A stretch of DNA of 64,000 nucleotides. Origin: Polynucleobacter sp. MG-Unter2-18 (GTDB lineage: Bacteria; Pseudomonadota; Gammaproteobacteria; Burkholderiales; Burkholderiaceae). The DNA lies in contig NZ_CP061302.1 in NCBI RefSeq assembly GCF_018687675.1, forward strand, positions 382,189 to 446,188, read 5' to 3'. The notes under the pieces are model-generated. The model searched no databases and was not told the DNA's origin. It saw only the letters and a list, made by a program, of their open reading frames with translations. Positions 60,867 through 64,000 of this stretch are shown one piece after another. The position numbers were made by a program, and so were the translations under genes. How positions within the stretch are numbered: position 1 is the stretch's first letter; every line of letters starts with the position of its first letter.

Positions 60867-61430
60867 TCAGTTCATGACGCTTTTGGCAAAGGTTGTACCG
60901 ACATCTTCAGGAAAAAAATAAACCAGCATCAATTCATTACGGTTATTGAGGCTTCTTCCAATCTGAAAGGCCACTTGTCCGCCTCCAAAAACATAGCTTT
61001 TAGTCTTTCGAACCCCTGAGGCAAAAGCACTTTGTTGGCCCTCAGAGGGACTGTAATCTAAGCCGTATTTGATAGTGAAGCGCTCAATAATGGCATCTGC
61101 CACATCTTGCTTGTAGTAGCCCAACTCTTTTTTCATGAGCACCATACGACCAACCTCATTGTAGATTAGCCATAAATCTTCGTCTTTTTCACCATTTTTG
61201 ACCTTGCAGCTATAGGTTAAGTCATATTGGGTGCACTTAAATTTCTCAATCGCCTCCTGTCCACTGGTATTGAATGGAATGCCAGCATATTCTTCCATCG
61301 GTAGTTTTACGATTGCCGTATCGGGTAGCCAAACATCTGCCTTAGGCGAGGGATCATTGTTACCGCAGGCTAGAAGGCTGAGGGTCATTAAGGCCAAAAT
61401 AGCCCTATTGAAATTGCGAAGAATGGACAT
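60867..61430 (-). CDS. Hypothetical lipoprotein
   Basis: 187 residues. The signal peptide ends in lipobox LLACG (cysteine at residue 22). The mature domain has two more cysteines (FKCTQYDLTYSCKVKNG) and ends YFFPEDVGTTFAKSVMN. It is convergent with flhB. No family is recognised. Confidence 0.7.
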   Translation of the reverse strand: MSILRNFNRAILALMTLSLLACGNNDPSPKADVWLPDTAIVKLPMEEYAGIPFNTSGQEAIEKFKCTQYDLTYSCKVKNGEKDEDLWLIYNEVGRMVLMKKELGYYKQDVADAIIERFTIKYGLDYSPSEGQQSAFASGVRKTKSYVFGGGQVAFQIGRSLNNRNELMLVYFFPEDVGTTFAKSVMN

Positions 61431-61545
61431 AGATTTATAGTTTAAATTGTTAATAATCTAATATAGTCCAATTTAGTGGATATTTAAATAACGCAGAGTC
61501 CGATAGCTGAAAAACATATCTACAAAGTAAAAAAAAGGGGGTAGT

Positions 61546-63135
61546 TTGGATAAGAGTGGGATGAAGCTGCGTCAAGTTAAAATTGAGAAGGCATTTGGAG
61601 ATGCATTAGGTCTTTACCGTGCTGGAAATTTTGAAGAAGCCAGGGTAATTTATGAGCAAATATTGCAGCAAAGCCCCAATGATTGTGACGCACTGCATTT
61701 GCTTGGGATAGCAAATTTCTCCCTTAAAAAATATCAAGAAGCGCGTATTTTAATTACAAAGGCAATATCAATAGCTCCAAATCAAGCCTCATTTCATTCT
61801 AACCTTGGTAATGTCTTAAAAGAGCTAGATCGAAATTCTGAGGCGCTTGAAAATTATGATGAAGCCATTAGACTTGATCCCAATTTTTCTCAAGCATATT
61901 CGAACCGCGGTACCGTATTAAGAAAGCTGAAGCGATACCCTGAGGCGATAACAAGCTTTACTAATTCAATTAATCTAGATCCACACGATTTCAAGACCTT
62001 TAATAATTTAGGCAACACTCTGCGTGATTTGGGGAAATTTAATGAAGCGCTGGCAATGTATGACTATGCAATTGGTTTGAGTCCCAATTCACCAGAGGTA
62101 TATATGGATCGCGGGAATGTGCTCGCTGATCTGAATTTGATTTCTAAGGCAGTAGCTAGTTATGAGCGTTCCATTTATTTGAGGCCTGATTATCCTGGGG
62201 TTCATTTGTGTAAAGCACTAGCCTTACTTGCCAATGGCCAGTTTGAAGAAGGTTTTGAGTTATACGAATGGCGTTGGCGTACTTCTCAATTCGGTGGTCT
62301 TGCAAGGTCCTCTCCCGGAGATCTCTGGTTAGGCTCCCAATCATTGTCTGGAAAAACAATCTTATTGCAAGCGGAGCAGGGCATCGGCGATGTTATTCAA
62401 TTTTGCCGTTATGTGCAGGGCGTTTCAGATCTAGGCGCCCACGTGATTCTAGAAGCCCCTAAAAAGTTAGTGAATTTACTCAAAAGTCTAAGTGGAAACT
62501 ATGAAGTCATAAGCTTAGACGATGCTCTGCCACGCTTTGATTACCGCTGTCCCATCATGTCACTACCACGTGCTTTAAAAACAACCTTGCACAATATTCC
62601 GATGTCACAGGGCTATCTGAAGGCAGATCAAAAAAGAGTGTCTCAATTGCAAGAAGAGCTTAGACTAAAAAATCCCCATTCTAAGAAATTATGTGGCATC
62701 AGTTGGCTTAGTAAGGCTGATAAAACCGGACTTTTTAGAAGTATTCACTTAAAAGACTTTATCAGTATGTTGGATAACGATAATCTCTTATACGTTAATC
62801 TTCAGTATGGTGAAGTTGACGAAGAGATTGCCCAAGTTGAAAAAGACCTAGGGGTCACGGTTATCAATTTGAAATCAGTCAATATGTATGATGACATTGA
62901 TGGCTTAGCTGCCATCATTGAGGCATGCGATCTGATTATTTCAATTGACAATACGACAGTGCATTTAGCAGGCGCTTTGGGTAAAGATACTCGCGTCTTG
63001 TTACCTTATGCTCCAGAATGGCGCTGGATGTTAGGTAGAAAAGATAGTCCCTGGTATCAATCGTTAAGACTTTATAGGCAGCAAGCTGTGTTTGACTGGA
63101 GCGGAGCATTTGCTAAGCTTAAAGAGGATCTATAG
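61546..63135 (+). CDS. TPR protein with glycosyltransferase-like C-terminal domain
   Basis: 529 residues from a TTG with AAGGGGG five bases upstream (an ATG five codons later is the alternative). Six to seven TPRs (EEARVIYEQILQQSPNDCDA, NLGNVLKELDRNSEALENYD and similar) precede the same GT-like domain as at 44407 (ILLQAEQGIGDVIQFCRYVQ, CDLIISIDNTTVHLAGALGK, WRWMLGRKDSPWYQS). It probably modifies a surface or flagellar protein. It directly abuts a paralogue at 63136, and the segment 62212-62338 recurs identically there. Confidence 0.87.
   Translation: MDKSGMKLRQVKIEKAFGDALGLYRAGNFEEARVIYEQILQQSPNDCDALHLLGIANFSLKKYQEARILITKAISIAPNQASFHSNLGNVLKELDRNSEALENYDEAIRLDPNFSQAYSNRGTVLRKLKRYPEAITSFTNSINLDPHDFKTFNNLGNTLRDLGKFNEALAMYDYAIGLSPNSPEVYMDRGNVLADLNLISKAVASYERSIYLRPDYPGVHLCKALALLANGQFEEGFELYEWRWRTSQFGGLARSSPGDLWLGSQSLSGKTILLQAEQGIGDVIQFCRYVQGVSDLGAHVILEAPKKLVNLLKSLSGNYEVISLDDALPRFDYRCPIMSLPRALKTTLHNIPMSQGYLKADQKRVSQLQEELRLKNPHSKKLCGISWLSKADKTGLFRSIHLKDFISMLDNDNLLYVNLQYGEVDEEIAQVEKDLGVTVINLKSVNMYDDIDGLAAIIEACDLIISIDNTTVHLAGALGKDTRVLLPYAPEWRWMLGRKDSPWYQSLRLYRQQAVFDWSGAFAKLKEDL
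62212..62338 (+). repeat. Identical paralogous tract, copy 1
   Basis: At least 127 bp identical, base for base, to 63874-64000. It covers the TPR-to-GT junction. The true end cannot be seen because copy 2 runs out of the window. Confidence 0.95.
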
Positions 63136-64000
63136 ATGGAGATTAGTCAGGCTATCGATACGGCTTTAGAGTTGCAGCGTGTAGGCAGGCTTGAAGAGTC
63201 AAAAGAGATCTATATAAAAATATTACAAAAAGAGCCCAACAACTTTGAGGCGTTACATTTTTTGGGTGTAATTGCCTATCAATGCAAAGACTATCAGTTG
63301 TCAATAGATTTAATATCAAAGTCGATTGATCTGATGCCTAAGAATTCTGTAGCGCTCAGTAATCTTGGTAATGCACTCAAAGAACTTGATCGTTTCGATG
63401 AGGCTATTTTTAAATTTGATCAGGCTATCAATTTAAATCCCTTGTCCATTTCAGCGATTTTCAATCGGGGGCTTGCTTTGATAAGGGCAAAGAAATTAGA
63501 CCAAGCATTACAAAGCTTTAATACCGTAATCAAAATTGATCCTAGTTTTATCGAGGCTTTTTATAGTAGAGCACTTGTATTGAGAGATTTAGGAAATTTG
63601 GCTGAGGCCATCCAGAGTCTTGATACTGCCATAAGCTTCAAGCCTGATCATGCCCAAGCCTATTTTGAGCGTGGGGCAATATTGACAAGCTTGAAACAGT
63701 TTGATTTGGCGATGGAAAATTACGATAAAGCTATTAATTTAAAAGAAAATTATTTTGAAGCTATTCATAATCGTGGTTTTCTTTTTATGGAAATGGGGGA
63801 GTTAGAATTAGCCATCAAAAATTTTGATATGGCGATTAGCTTACAGAGCACTAATCCAGAGGCCCATAAGAACAAAGCACTAGCCTTACTTGCCAATGGC
63901 CAGTTTGAAGAAGGTTTTGAGTTATACGAATGGCGTTGGCGTACTTCTCAATTCGGTGGTCTTGCAAGGTCCTCTCCCGGAGATCTCTGGTTAGGCTCCC
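63136..64000 (+). CDS. TPR protein with glycosyltransferase-like domain, 3' end outside window
   Basis: Starts with ATG immediately after the previous stop and stays open to the window edge (288 codons). It holds about seven TPRs (EESKEIYIKILQKEPNNFEA, NLGNALKELDRFDEAIFKFD, HNRGFLFMEMGELELAIKNF) and enters the linker NKALALLANGQFEEGFELYE, identical to the previous gene from 63874 on. It is a tandem paralogue of the gene at 61546. Confidence 0.85.
   Translation, partial: MEISQAIDTALELQRVGRLEESKEIYIKILQKEPNNFEALHFLGVIAYQCKDYQLSIDLISKSIDLMPKNSVALSNLGNALKELDRFDEAIFKFDQAINLNPLSISAIFNRGLALIRAKKLDQALQSFNTVIKIDPSFIEAFYSRALVLRDLGNLAEAIQSLDTAISFKPDHAQAYFERGAILTSLKQFDLAMENYDKAINLKENYFEAIHNRGFLFMEMGELELAIKNFDMAISLQSTNPEAHKNKALALLANGQFEEGFELYEWRWRTSQFGGLARSSPGDLWLGS
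63874..64000 (+). repeat. Identical paralogous tract, copy 2 (continues beyond window)
   Basis: Copy of 62212-62338 at an offset of 1662 bp. The sequences before it differ, so identity starts sharply at AAAGCACTAG. Confidence 0.95.

Overview
The window is an almost complete flagellar island from a betaproteobacterium with AT-leaning DNA. Protein flavour and gene content suggest Burkholderiaceae, possibly a Polynucleobacter-like freshwater organism. That placement is a judgement by eye, not a database result. The island carries its own sigma-54 (rpoN), sigma-28 (fliA), anti-sigma (flgM) and an FlrB/FlrC-type two-component pair. No FlhDC genes are present. The hierarchy therefore looks like the sigma-54/FlrC scheme of Vibrio and Pseudomonas rather than the FlhDC scheme common in Burkholderiales. 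Near-perfect -24/-12 promoters precede fliD and the flgB operon, and a recurring palindrome GGCAA-N3-TTGCC lies upstream of flgB, flhA and fliF/flrB.

Layout. 1-3518: a RodZ-like fragment, a bactofilin and small membrane or secreted proteins of unknown role. 3603-7606: a GGDEF diguanylate cyclase, rpoN, a small unknown protein, a protein-E-like secreted protein and a YcgR/PilZ c-di-GMP brake. 7645-13431: five tightly packed genes (unknown membrane protein, PDZ membrane protein, CheW-like, PilJ-like receptor, CheA-like protein) leading directly into flgA. 13431-15043: flgA, flgM, flgN. 15063-20438 (minus strand): flhA, flhF, an flhG-like gene and fliA. 21223-26890: a Sel1 protein, fliC, flaG, fliD, fliS, a FliK-like gene and a small FlhB-like gene. 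26966-29954 (minus strand): flrB, flrC, fliE. 30116-42408: fliFGHIJKLMNOPQR. 42398-46050: a lipoprotein, an alpha-carbonic anhydrase and a TPR/glycosyltransferase-like protein. 46298-57738: flgBCDEFGHIJKL and motAB. 57743-61430: Sel1 and membrane proteins, flhB and a lipoprotein. 61546-64000: two further TPR/glycosyltransferase-like genes, the last cut by the window edge.

The strongest candidate for an undescribed system is the 7645-13431 cluster. It looks like a chemosensory set (receptor, CheW, CheA) that has lost its phosphotransfer chemistry. The CheA-like protein keeps the C-terminal regulatory fold but no recognisable kinase boxes or HPt motif, the receptor lacks the conserved signalling hairpin, and no cheY, cheR, cheB or cheZ is in the window. 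Consistently, FliM lacks the N-terminal CheY-binding peptide. I infer a phosphorylation-independent assembly, perhaps a structural or polar scaffold or a motor control device, working beside YcgR.

Other notable points: flhF is split by one extra base in an A8 run; the FlhG-like ATPase has no Walker A motif; the FliK hook-length ruler contains 4.6 identical copies of a 51-residue repeat; FlgJ lacks its peptidoglycan hydrolase domain; and the two right-hand TPR genes share an identical tract of at least 127 bp.
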